Both the position numbers and the translations under genes were made by a program. Below, piece by piece: positions 1 through 5,957 of a DNA stretch of 9,805 nucleotides; position 1 is the stretch's first letter; every line of letters starts with the position of its first letter. The stretch covers positions 11,018-20,822 of the forward strand of contig DCAK01000084.1 of assembly GCA_002311925.1 (NCBI GenBank), in the 5' to 3' direction. This DNA comes from Planctomycetes bacterium UBA1135 (GTDB lineage Bacteria > Planctomycetota > UBA1135). The notes beneath the pieces were generated by a model, which saw only the letters and a program-made list of their open reading frames with translations, was not told the DNA's origin and ran no database searches.

Positions 1-1113
1 CCCGTCGGTTGGGAAATTGTCTATTTCCCACACCCCACAAGTCCCGGTACTAATTACAGAGGCCGGATTTATTATCCCGCTGTTACGGCTGGGCGTAGCA
101 CTCAAGCAAACACATCCTCTGGCCCATACCCAGTAGTTGGCTTCATGCATGGCAATCCGGGCCGTGCCCGGGATCATGATGAAATTTGCACTCATGTGGC
201 AAGCCACGGTTTTCTTGTCGCTTCGATAGATTCCTCAAATGCTCCCAGTGCCATGGAGTGTCAAACCTTTTTGCATTGGGCTGAAGCTCAGTCAGCTGAC
301 CCTGCGCACTGGCTCAGCAACATGGCCCGAAGTGGTGACTGGGCGGTCTTCGGGCATTCAGCGGGTGGCATGACTCTGGCGCCTTTAACGGATCTTGAGC
401 CACGTATCCGTACCATTATTGGTGTCGCTCCGGGAGGAACTGGTGGCGGAGGGGCGAGCCAGATTGCCGATTTCGATGGCACATCCGTCTGGCTTGGCGG
501 GGCAGTCGACCCGCTTTTCCCATATGCTCGTGGGTGGTACGACCTTTGCATTAGTTCGAAACGGAATCTTTATGTTGAGATTCCAGACACAGGGCACTAC
601 GGATGCGTCGACTTAGATGAGGGCCCCGACCAGGATCCAATGTCCCGCGTTGAGCAGCACCGCATTCACCGGCGGCTCATTGTCTCTATTTTGCGAGCTG
701 AGATGCTGAGCGAGGATTCTGGGTATGAATGGATTGTTGGATCTTTTGTTAACGCTAATGAGGTCTGGATGCAGGAACACTCATTTGCACGCCCGGTCCT
801 TTGGGGTGGGTTGGCTCTAAACTCAACACGAATGGAGATGGGGCTTCTTTCGCAAGAAACTGCCGAATATGTCTGTGTGGGTTCACGTTCGCTCGGGAAT
901 TCAAGCACCCCCTTTGGGAATAGCGGTTTGGACCTCAGCCAAGGCCGAGAGATTCAAGCCGGTGTTTTCCACTCTTCGGGAGAAGCGAACTGGCCACAAT
1001 TTTTTTCATCAAGTCTCTCTGGAGTGACCGTTTATGCCCAAGCAGCATGCTACTTCTGGGGGCAAGCCCCTACTGGGGCCTTAACGAACGTCTTAACCGT
1101 TCAAATCCCATGA
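1..1113 (+). CDS. Secreted-type alpha/beta hydrolase with C-terminal beta module (5' partial)
   Basis: The reading frame is open from the first base. The codons before the first internal ATG (145) encode sequence that aligns with the N-terminal part of the hydrolase at 2198-3319, so the gene begins outside the window and 145 is not its start. Counting from base 1 there are 370 residues. Visible in order: an oxyanion-type segment VVGFMHGN near residues 45-52, the nucleophile elbow GHSAGG with Ser120 (bases 358-360), Asp170 in GGAVDPLF, and His199 in DTGHYG, which together make a complete Ser-Asp-His triad. Residues from about 273 to the end form a separate beta-rich, Ser/Gly-rich module ending in GVTVYAQA and LTNVLTVQI, a pattern I associate with secreted planctomycete proteins. 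Any signal peptide lies outside the window. The substrate is unknown; an extracellular ester or polyester is plausible because the family includes lipases, cutinases and dienelactone hydrolases. Base composition is more AT-rich than in the genes to the right. Confidence 0.85.
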   Translation, partial: PVGWEIVYFPHPTSPGTNYRGRIYYPAVTAGRSTQANTSSGPYPVVGFMHGNPGRARDHDEICTHVASHGFLVASIDSSNAPSAMECQTFLHWAEAQSADPAHWLSNMARSGDWAVFGHSAGGMTLAPLTDLEPRIRTIIGVAPGGTGGGGASQIADFDGTSVWLGGAVDPLFPYARGWYDLCISSKRNLYVEIPDTGHYGCVDLDEGPDQDPMSRVEQHRIHRRLIVSILRAEMLSEDSGYEWIVGSFVNANEVWMQEHSFARPVLWGGLALNSTRMEMGLLSQETAEYVCVGSRSLGNSSTPFGNSGLDLSQGREIQAGVFHSSGEANWPQFFSSSLSGVTVYAQAACYFWGQAPTGALTNVLTVQIP

Positions 1114-1177
1114 AAGCCCCCGCAATACACCCCCTTTTTTCGGAATTCGTTGTACCGTTGGGTAATCCCCCTCTTTG

Positions 1178-1193
1178 GTGGAGCCCCCTCCAC
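1178..1193 (+). other. Short hairpin in the leader of the secreted-protein gene
   Basis: GTGGAG and CTCCAC form a perfect 6-bp stem around a CCCC loop. It ends 17 bases before the ATG at 1211 and 64 bases after the preceding stop. It is followed only by GTTTC, so it is a poor intrinsic terminator. It may be a leader structure or a chance occurrence. The rest of the 97-bp gap shows a T6 run near 1135-1140 with no clear stem before it, and no convincing promoter. Confidence 0.3.
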
Positions 1194-1199
1194 GTTTCT

Positions 1200-1204
1200 A
1201 GGAA
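1200..1204 (+). promoter_or_regulatory. Ribosome binding site for the gene at 1211
   Basis: AGGAA lies six bases before the ATG at 1211, a good Shine-Dalgarno spacing. It supports that start together with the signal peptide that begins immediately after it. Confidence 0.55.
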
Positions 1205-1210
1205 TACCCA

Positions 1211-2155
1211 ATGAACATCCCCCTGCTTTGCTCAATCACGCTTGCGCTCGCCGCACCCTTGGCTACAGCGCAAAATCTCCAGGTTGCTGATGACGGACCC
1301 CTTGTCCCGCCAGAAATGATTGGACCTGGCCCCGCCGCTCAGGTTCCTGGCTCCCTAACCACCCACTTCAACGGTGGAAACGGTTTTGCCGGTAACACTT
1401 TTGATATCACACCCCTCGTGGATATGGAAATCACCGGCTTGGATTTCCATGCTCGATATGCCGCTAGGCAGTCCGACATCGATGTCTACTACAAGATTGG
1501 TACTTCAGTTGGCTTTGAACAAGACGCTACTGCCTGGACCTTGCTCGCAAGTGGATCAAACACTAATACAAACGGTCCCGGAATGGGCTCTTTTGTAGAC
1601 CTAAGTGGCAACGGCGTAACCTTTGCAACTGGGACCTTGTGCGGCATTTACATGGACAATGTGAACTACGCCGTTTCTGGAGGAATCTCCTACACCAATG
1701 GCGTAACCACACCGGAAGTTTTTAGGAACAACGATCTAGTCCTTGAAGCGTACTCCGGGACCAGGAGCCCTGCCTTCACTGCTGGCGCTCCTTTCATTCC
1801 CCGTGTTTGGAACGGCACCCTGTACTACGAAGCAGGAGCTGCAGGCCCAAGCCTGAGTGTTGCAAACCTAATCGCCGGAAGCACCTGCACCCTTTCCGTA
1901 GCAGGAGCAGGCCCAGGCGCAACCTGCATCATTGCCTACTCAGTGGTCGGTGGTGGTCCAACAAACACTCCCGTGGGTGATGTGGACTTGTCTCTCCCCA
2001 TTCGACAGTTGCCCTCCATTTCGGCTGATGCCAATGGCGATGCAAGCCTTTCCGCTTCAGTGCCTCCTCACGTTGGAGGAATCTCCGTCTGGATTCAAGC
2101 GGTTGACCTGAGTGGTCCCACCCTCACCAACTCGCTGGCTGAAGTCATCGGCTGA
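1211..2155 (+). CDS. Secreted protein with planctomycete-type C-terminal beta module, function unknown
   Basis: This gene encodes 314 residues. Residues 1-20 are a classical Sec signal peptide (MNIP, then a hydrophobic stretch ending LATA before QN), so the protein is exported. After a short Pro/Gly linker, residues about 50-208 look like a beta-sandwich rich in Gly, Asn, Thr and aromatic residues, with GTLCGIYMDN and VWNGTLYYEA segments. Residues about 214-314 form a second module that contains two cysteines (226 and 239, possibly a disulfide), a DVDLSLPI segment and an ending GGISVWIQAVDL ... LTNSL. That ending resembles the C-terminus of the hydrolase encoded just upstream. No catalytic motif was recognised. 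A surface, matrix or binding role is only a guess. The AGGAA site before ATG 1211 supports the start. It sits between two paralogous hydrolase genes on the same strand, 97 bp after the first and 42 bp before the second. Confidence 0.85.
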   Translation: MNIPLLCSITLALAAPLATAQNLQVADDGPLVPPEMIGPGPAAQVPGSLTTHFNGGNGFAGNTFDITPLVDMEITGLDFHARYAARQSDIDVYYKIGTSVGFEQDATAWTLLASGSNTNTNGPGMGSFVDLSGNGVTFATGTLCGIYMDNVNYAVSGGISYTNGVTTPEVFRNNDLVLEAYSGTRSPAFTAGAPFIPRVWNGTLYYEAGAAGPSLSVANLIAGSTCTLSVAGAGPGATCIIAYSVVGGGPTNTPVGDVDLSLPIRQLPSISADANGDASLSASVPPHVGGISVWIQAVDLSGPTLTNSLAEVIG

Positions 2156-2166
2156 CCTTTCCATCC

Positions 2167-2189
2167 CCTCCCGGGCTTCGTGCCCGAGG
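2167..2189 (+). other. Hairpin that includes the likely ribosome binding site
   Basis: CGGGC (2172-2176) pairs with GCCCG (2182-2186) around a TTCGT loop. With a two-base bulge the stem can extend to CCT (2167-2169) and AGG (2187-2189). The GAGG at 2186-2189, the best Shine-Dalgarno for the GTG at 2198, is inside or beside the stem. It lies 12 bases after the stop of the preceding gene, but no T-run follows, so termination is not well supported. Confidence 0.35.
2186..2189 (+). promoter_or_regulatory. Ribosome binding site choosing GTG 2198
   Basis: GAGG lies eight bases before GTG 2198. The alternative in-frame GTG at 2180 has no purine-rich site before it, and using it would add six residues in front of a normal signal peptide. 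This site therefore favours 2198. Confidence 0.45.
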
Positions 2190-2194
2190 CGGTT

Positions 2195-2230
2195 AAGGTG
2201 AATGAAGTGCTGAAACGCTTCATTCACCTT
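2195..2230 (+). repeat. Perfect 13-bp inverted repeat across the hydrolase start
   Basis: AAGGTGAATGAAG (2195-2207) and CTTCATTCACCTT (2218-2230) are perfect reverse complements separated by ten bases. The repeat covers the preferred GTG start and the codons for the first residues of the signal peptide. A pyrimidine stretch with TTTT follows (2231-2240), so in RNA it could act as a start-sequestering hairpin or as a weak terminator of the upstream gene. Confidence 0.7.
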
Positions 2231-3319
2231 TCCTGTTTTCTGCTTGTCCTTGCCGGGCCGGCCCAAGCCCAACTTCCCGAGTCGGAAGGACCGTATTCGG
2301 CGGAAGTGCGCAATATCCAGTTTGAAGACACCCAATTCGACCGGAAACAAATTCGGGCGAGGGTTTATTGGCCCACCCTGAGAGAGGGCGATGAAAAAGC
2401 CTCGGAAACCCCTTTCGGGCCCTTCCCCCTTGTTGGCTTCATGCATGGCTGGACGGGAAGCCCCTGGCACTACGACGCCCTTTCTCTTCATCTCGCATCC
2501 TGGGGATTCATCGTCGCCTCCATCGGAACCGAAACCGAACGGGACGGCAACCTCAAGGATGAGGCGAGGGATACCCAAGCTCTTATGCACTGGATTGCCT
2601 CCCGAAGCGAAGAGCCGGAGGTGTGGCTTTCGGGAATGGTCGCGCCCGGAGATTGGGGGGCCACCGGCCACTCCATGGGTGGCGGCGCCTGTCTCGAACT
2701 CATCCGGATTGAGCCTAAAGTGCGGGTCATCGCCCCCCTCCAACCCTGGATTGAAAAGCGAGGAAAGGACGCCAAGGCCATTCTTGGTCATCTTGGCGAA
2801 TGGACCGGACGATCCTGGTTCATCGCCGGCCAACTGGACAAGACCTGCCCCCCCAAGATGGTGCGCTCTGGATTCGATTCCGCCATTTCGGCATCCCGGA
2901 ATTTCTGGACGGAAGTCACCCACATGGGGCATTTGGGGCCCATCAACCATCCTCCCTCCCACTCCAACCTGACCAGCAAGGAAAAGGTGCGCGTCCACAA
3001 GAGAATCCTCGGAGGGTTCTTCCGGGCGGAACTTCGAGGCGAGGAAGACCTCTACCACGCTTTGCTGGGACCCTCCTCCGATTCAGAGTCCCTCAACCAC
3101 GAGGCCCGATGCTCCGAACCTGTCGTCTGGTGGGAAAACGGCGCTTTGGCCGTGGCTTCCCTTCCCGGTCAGGAAATCCAAGCCTTCGGTTCCGCCCACA
3201 TGGCTGACGAAAAGGGAATGCTGAGGCTGAAGCCAAACCCCAAGCATGCCGCCCTCCCCTCGGTTCAAATCTCCGCCGGGGACACAAAAAGTCGCGTTCT
3301 ATCTATTCCGCGGAAATAG
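2198..3319 (+). CDS. Secreted alpha/beta hydrolase, cutinase/PETase-like
   Basis: From the GTG at 2198 the product has 373 residues; an in-frame GTG at 2180 is the alternative start. I prefer 2198 because GAGG lies eight bases before it and because residues 1-24 then form a compact Sec signal peptide (NEVLKR, hydrophobic core, AQA before Q). The mature protein is a single alpha/beta hydrolase domain: GFMHGW as the oxyanion-side strand, GHSMGGG with Ser159, then PLQPW, Asp214 in AGQLDKTCPP and His245 in HMGHLG. GHSMGGG followed by a P-L-x-P-W segment resembles the cutinase/PETase-type polyesterases, so an extracellular ester substrate is likely but unidentified. It is a paralog of the truncated gene at 1-1113, with 18 identical bases (136-153 and 2432-2449) around GFMHG, but it lacks the C-terminal beta module and ends with a short tail. 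It converges with typA, leaving 21 bp between them. Confidence 0.88.
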   Translation: MNEVLKRFIHLSCFLLVLAGPAQAQLPESEGPYSAEVRNIQFEDTQFDRKQIRARVYWPTLREGDEKASETPFGPFPLVGFMHGWTGSPWHYDALSLHLASWGFIVASIGTETERDGNLKDEARDTQALMHWIASRSEEPEVWLSGMVAPGDWGATGHSMGGGACLELIRIEPKVRVIAPLQPWIEKRGKDAKAILGHLGEWTGRSWFIAGQLDKTCPPKMVRSGFDSAISASRNFWTEVTHMGHLGPINHPPSHSNLTSKEKVRVHKRILGGFFRAELRGEEDLYHALLGPSSDSESLNHEARCSEPVVWWENGALAVASLPGQEIQAFGSAHMADEKGMLRLKPNPKHAALPSVQISAGDTKSRVLSIPRK

Positions 3320-3324
3320 TCAGG

Positions 3325-3342
3325 AAGGGAAAGCCCTCCCTT
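3325..3342. terminator. Possible convergent-gene hairpin
   Basis: AAGGGA (3325-3330) pairs with TCCCTT (3337-3342) around a six-base loop, between the converging stop codons of the hydrolase and typA and touching the typA stop. There is no T-run on either side, so it is a weak candidate for a bidirectional 3' end. Confidence 0.25.
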
Positions 3343-5152
3343 AGGAAGCCAAGGGGTCGGCCTTGGCCAGGCGAAGGCGCTTCTTTTCGTTCAGGTGGCG
3401 CTTGCGGAGGCGCATGGACTTGGGCGTGACCTCGAGGAGCTCGTCGGTGTCGAGGTATTCGAGGAATTGCTCGAGGTCCATGCGGCGCGGGGCCCGAATC
3501 TTGTCGTCGATTTCCTTGTTGGCCGAACGAATGTTGGTCATCTTCTTGGCCCTCACGACATTGAGAGCGATGTCCTTGTCCTTGTTGTTCTCCCCCACCA
3601 CCATGCCCTCGTAGATTGCCGCGCCGGCCTCGACGAAGAAGACGCCTCGGTCTTCCAGGTTCCGCAGGGAATAGGCCGTGGCTGAACCGGTATCGGATGA
3701 AACCAAAACCCCGTTGTGTCGGGTTTCGATGTCGGCAGTCCGCAGGCAATAACCCGCCATGAGGGAAGTCAGGACGCCCTCCCCGCGGGTGAGGGTCAAC
3801 ACCTGCGTGCGAGCCCCGATGAGCCCGCGCGTGGGGATTTTCAGGAAGAGGCTGGCACGCGAACCTTGGCGCACCATGTCGGTGATTTCAGCCCCCCTAC
3901 GGCCGAAATACTCGATGATTTTCCCCATGGTTTCCTCGGGCATATCCACCCGGGCTTCCTCCAGGGGCTCCAGAATCTTGCCATCCTCTTCCTTGATCAG
4001 CACCCGCGGCGACCCCACCGAAAATTCATAGCCCTCGCGGCGCATGTTTTCGATGAGGATGCCAAGGTGCAGGACCCCGCGACCGGCCACAAGGTGGCCA
4101 CTGTTGGGACCCGGGCCGACCCGCAGGGCCGGGTCCATGATGGAAGCGCGCTCAAGGCGTTCCTGGACCTGCCGGGAAGTGACGAAGGTGCCTTCCTTGC
4201 CGGCAAAGGGTGAATCGTTCACCAGGAATTCCATCTCGATGGTGGGGGGCTCTACCACGATGGGCGGGAGCGCCTCGACCGTTTCCAGATCGCACAGGGT
4301 GTCGCCCAAACCCAAACCGTCCATGCCTGCGACGCAGGCGATGTCCCCCGCTTCGACTTGTTCGGTAAGGACCCGGTCCAATCCAAGGTAGTGGTAGAGC
4401 TCCTTGATGCGGCCGGTCTTGCGGTCGCCGGAATTGGTGATCCAGGCCACATTCTCCCCGCGTCGAAGAATGCCCCGAGTCACGCGCCCGATGCCGATTC
4501 TCCCCACGTAGTCGTTCCAGTCGAGAGTCCCAATCTGGAACTGGACGGGGCCGTCCGCCTCAAAGGAGGGAGGATCGAAATGTTCGAGGATGGCATCCAG
4601 CATCGGGACCATGTCCGTTCCTTTCTCGTGCTCCTCGATGCTGGCCCAGCGGTCGCGGGCCGAGCAATAGACGACCGGGAAATCGAGGGCTTGCTCTTCG
4701 GCACCGAGGTCCACGAAGAGGTCGAAAACTTCTCCAAGGACCTCGTCAGCCCGAGCGTCCTGGCGGTCCATCTTGTTGACGACCACGAGGGGCCGAAGGT
4801 TGTTTTCGAAGGCCTTCTGCAGGACAAATCGCGTCTGAGGCATCACGCCCTCGAAGGCGTCCACCACCAACAAGACACCGTCCGCCATCGACAGCACGCG
4901 TTCGACCTGACCTCCAAAATCGGCGTGGCCGGGGGTGTCGACCAGGTTCACGCGCACGCCCTTCCACTCCAGCGCTGCATTCTTCGAGAGAATGGTGATG
5001 CCCCGTTCGCGCTCGATATCGTCGCTGTCCATGACCCGATCAGCCCCTTCATGGGCCCGGTCAAGGGTGCCGGCCTCACGGAACAACCCGTCCACGAGAG
5101 TGGTCTTCCCATGGTCGACATGGGCAATGATGGCGATGTTGCGGAGTTGCAT
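3341..5152 (-). CDS. typA: Translational GTPase TypA/BipA
   Basis: The product has 603 residues, close to the usual length of about 600-615 for this family. TypA/BipA is an EF-G-like GTPase that binds the ribosome and supports subunit assembly and adaptation to stress or low temperature. Visible motifs: P-loop AHVDHGKT (10-17), switch segment ERERGITI (47-54), DTPGH (72-76), NKMD (126-129) and SAR (164-166). The beta-barrel domain follows from about residue 200, then two EF-G-like domains, with [18 protein letters not shown] sequence and the C-terminal TypA-specific region ending in [17 protein letters not shown], a family hallmark. The start at ATG 5152 gives the canonical [17 protein letters not shown]-terminus; no strong Shine-Dalgarno lies directly upstream. 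The 191-bp gap before it presumably holds the promoter, but I could not identify one. It lies downstream of, and on the same strand as, the barrel-protein gene. Confidence 0.97.
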   Translation of the reverse strand: MQLRNIAIIAHVDHGKTTLVDGLFREAGTLDRAHEGADRVMDSDDIERERGITILSKNAALEWKGVRVNLVDTPGHADFGGQVERVLSMADGVLLVVDAFEGVMPQTRFVLQKAFENNLRPLVVVNKMDRQDARADEVLGEVFDLFVDLGAEEQALDFPVVYCSARDRWASIEEHEKGTDMVPMLDAILEHFDPPSFEADGPVQFQIGTLDWNDYVGRIGIGRVTRGILRRGENVAWITNSGDRKTGRIKELYHYLGLDRVLTEQVEAGDIACVAGMDGLGLGDTLCDLETVEALPPIVVEPPTIEMEFLVNDSPFAGKEGTFVTSRQVQERLERASIMDPALRVGPGPNSGHLVAGRGVLHLGILIENMRREGYEFSVGSPRVLIKEEDGKILEPLEEARVDMPEETMGKIIEYFGRRGAEITDMVRQGSRASLFLKIPTRGLIGARTQVLTLTRGEGVLTSLMAGYCLRTADIETRHNGVLVSSDTGSATAYSLRNLEDRGVFFVEAGAAIYEGMVVGENNKDKDIALNVVRAKKMTNIRSANKEIDDKIRAPRRMDLEQFLEYLDTDELLEVTPKSMRLRKRHLNEKKRLRLAKADPLAS

Positions 5153-5337
5153 GGAGTGAATGGATGGACCGATTCCCTCTCAAGGGGGGAAGGGGGTCGA
5201 ACCAACCCGGCATTCTAAACTGGCCTGCATGGAAAGGACATCCTCCAGTAGGCGGTCCCCATCCTGCAATACCTGAATGAGGCCAATTAGCTCCACTCTC
5301 GCTTCCACCCACGGTTGAAGGGGAAAAGGAAGGTTGG

Positions 5338-5357
5338 CGGAAGCTAGAAAACTTCCG
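5338..5357 (-). terminator. Possible 3' hairpin at the end of the barrel-protein gene
   Basis: CGGAAG (5338-5343) pairs with CTTCCG (5352-5357) around an eight-base loop that contains the stop codon. On the minus strand a pyrimidine-rich stretch with TTTT follows at some distance. This is a weak terminator candidate. The rest of the 191-bp gap down to typA shows no gene that I can support. Confidence 0.3.
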
Positions 5358-5898
5358 TGAAAAGGATTCCGAATGAGGCCACGTTGAAGGCCGAATCGTA
5401 GTTGAGGTGAACCCCTATGGGGCCGACCAAGGGGCACAACAACCCCGTGTTCACATTGAAGCGAGCATCGCGGGTGGAGCTGTAATCTCGGACGATATCG
5501 GGAATGGCAGTTTCCACGGCTCCGGTCTTGTGAACGAATCCGACCCCTGCGCCCAAGTAAGCCCACATTTTTTCGTTGAGAGGGAAAACCCTCCCCACGG
5601 AAACATTCATGGGAAGGGTGAGGTCGTAGGGGTCGCCGGTGTGATACTCGCCCTGGTTGGGGTAGTGCTCATCATCTTCGTCAAAAAGGACGGCCAGCGC
5701 GGTGTAGAAGGGAACCTGCAGATACCAGCCTTCCGTGAAAGACCCTTTTTCCAAGTTGTAGAAACCCACGGAACTGTGGTAGTTGTCGTCCCCATCCTGG
5801 CCCAGGGTGGCGGAGGCGATGAAGTTTTCTTCAACGACTCCGGCGCAGGCGCCGAGAATTGAGAACAGAATTGCCATGGGCAAAAGGGCTATTTTCAT
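5344..5898 (-). CDS. Small predicted outer-membrane beta-barrel protein
   Basis: I choose the ATG at 5898, giving 184 residues. An in-frame ATG at 6021 exists, but it would overlap the divergent gene and put 41 Pro/Arg-rich residues before a normal signal peptide. From 5898 the protein starts MKIALLPMAILFSILGAC, a signal sequence in which LGAC could be a lipobox with Cys18; ordinary Sec cleavage after ACA is the alternative. The rest alternates short hydrophobic and aromatic strands with Asp/Asn/Gly-rich loops (for example ENFIASATLG, GWYLQVPFYTALAVLF, LPMNVSVGRVF, MWAYLGAGVGFVHKTG, VNTGLLCPLVGPIGVHLNYD) and ends in Phe (FGILFTEVF). A terminal Phe is the usual signal for barrel insertion by the BAM machinery. 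About eight strands would fit this size. The function is not recognised. It is divergent from the kinase/lyase gene, with 59 bp between the starts. Confidence 0.75.
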   Translation of the reverse strand: MKIALLPMAILFSILGACAGVVEENFIASATLGQDGDDNYHSSVGFYNLEKGSFTEGWYLQVPFYTALAVLFDEDDEHYPNQGEYHTGDPYDLTLPMNVSVGRVFPLNEKMWAYLGAGVGFVHKTGAVETAIPDIVRDYSSTRDARFNVNTGLLCPLVGPIGVHLNYDSAFNVASFGILFTEVF

Positions 5899-5905
5899 GG
5901 TGGTT

Positions 5906-5951
5906 GCCAGCCTAAAAAGACGGAAAGGGACCGTCCAGAAGGTAGGCTGGC
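5906..5951. promoter_or_regulatory. Nested inverted repeat in a 59-bp divergent gap
   Basis: The outer arms GCCAGCCTA (5906-5914) and TAGGCTGGC (5943-5951) are perfect 9-bp reverse complements. Inside them GACGG (5919-5923) and CCGTC (5931-5935) pair around AAAGGGA. The two dyads are almost concentric (centres near 5928.5 and 5927). The element fills most of the gap between the divergent starts at 5898 and 5958 and includes the AGG-containing segment just before the + start. It could be an operator for a dimeric regulator of both genes or an RNA hairpin controlling translation. Confidence 0.65.
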
Positions 5952-5957
5952 CTGGGA

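Noticed and set aside
2057..3058. 333-residue open frame on the minus strand
   Set aside because: It is antisense to the second hydrolase, which has a signal peptide and a full catalytic triad; the antisense product is Gly/Pro/Arg-rich with no motif.
3306..3315. Palindrome TTCCGCGGAA near the end of the second hydrolase
   Set aside because: It is a ten-base palindrome inside coding sequence with no second copy or context; most likely chance.
4358..5218. 286-residue open frame on the plus strand
   Set aside because: It is antisense to typA, whose identity is certain; high-GC coding DNA often leaves the opposite strand open.
5153..5343. Possible tRNA-like segment (GGTTCGAC on the minus strand) or a 16-codon ORF after GGAGG
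   Set aside because: The arms flanking the TTC loop do not pair, no acceptor stem was found, and the tiny ORF has nothing else to support it.
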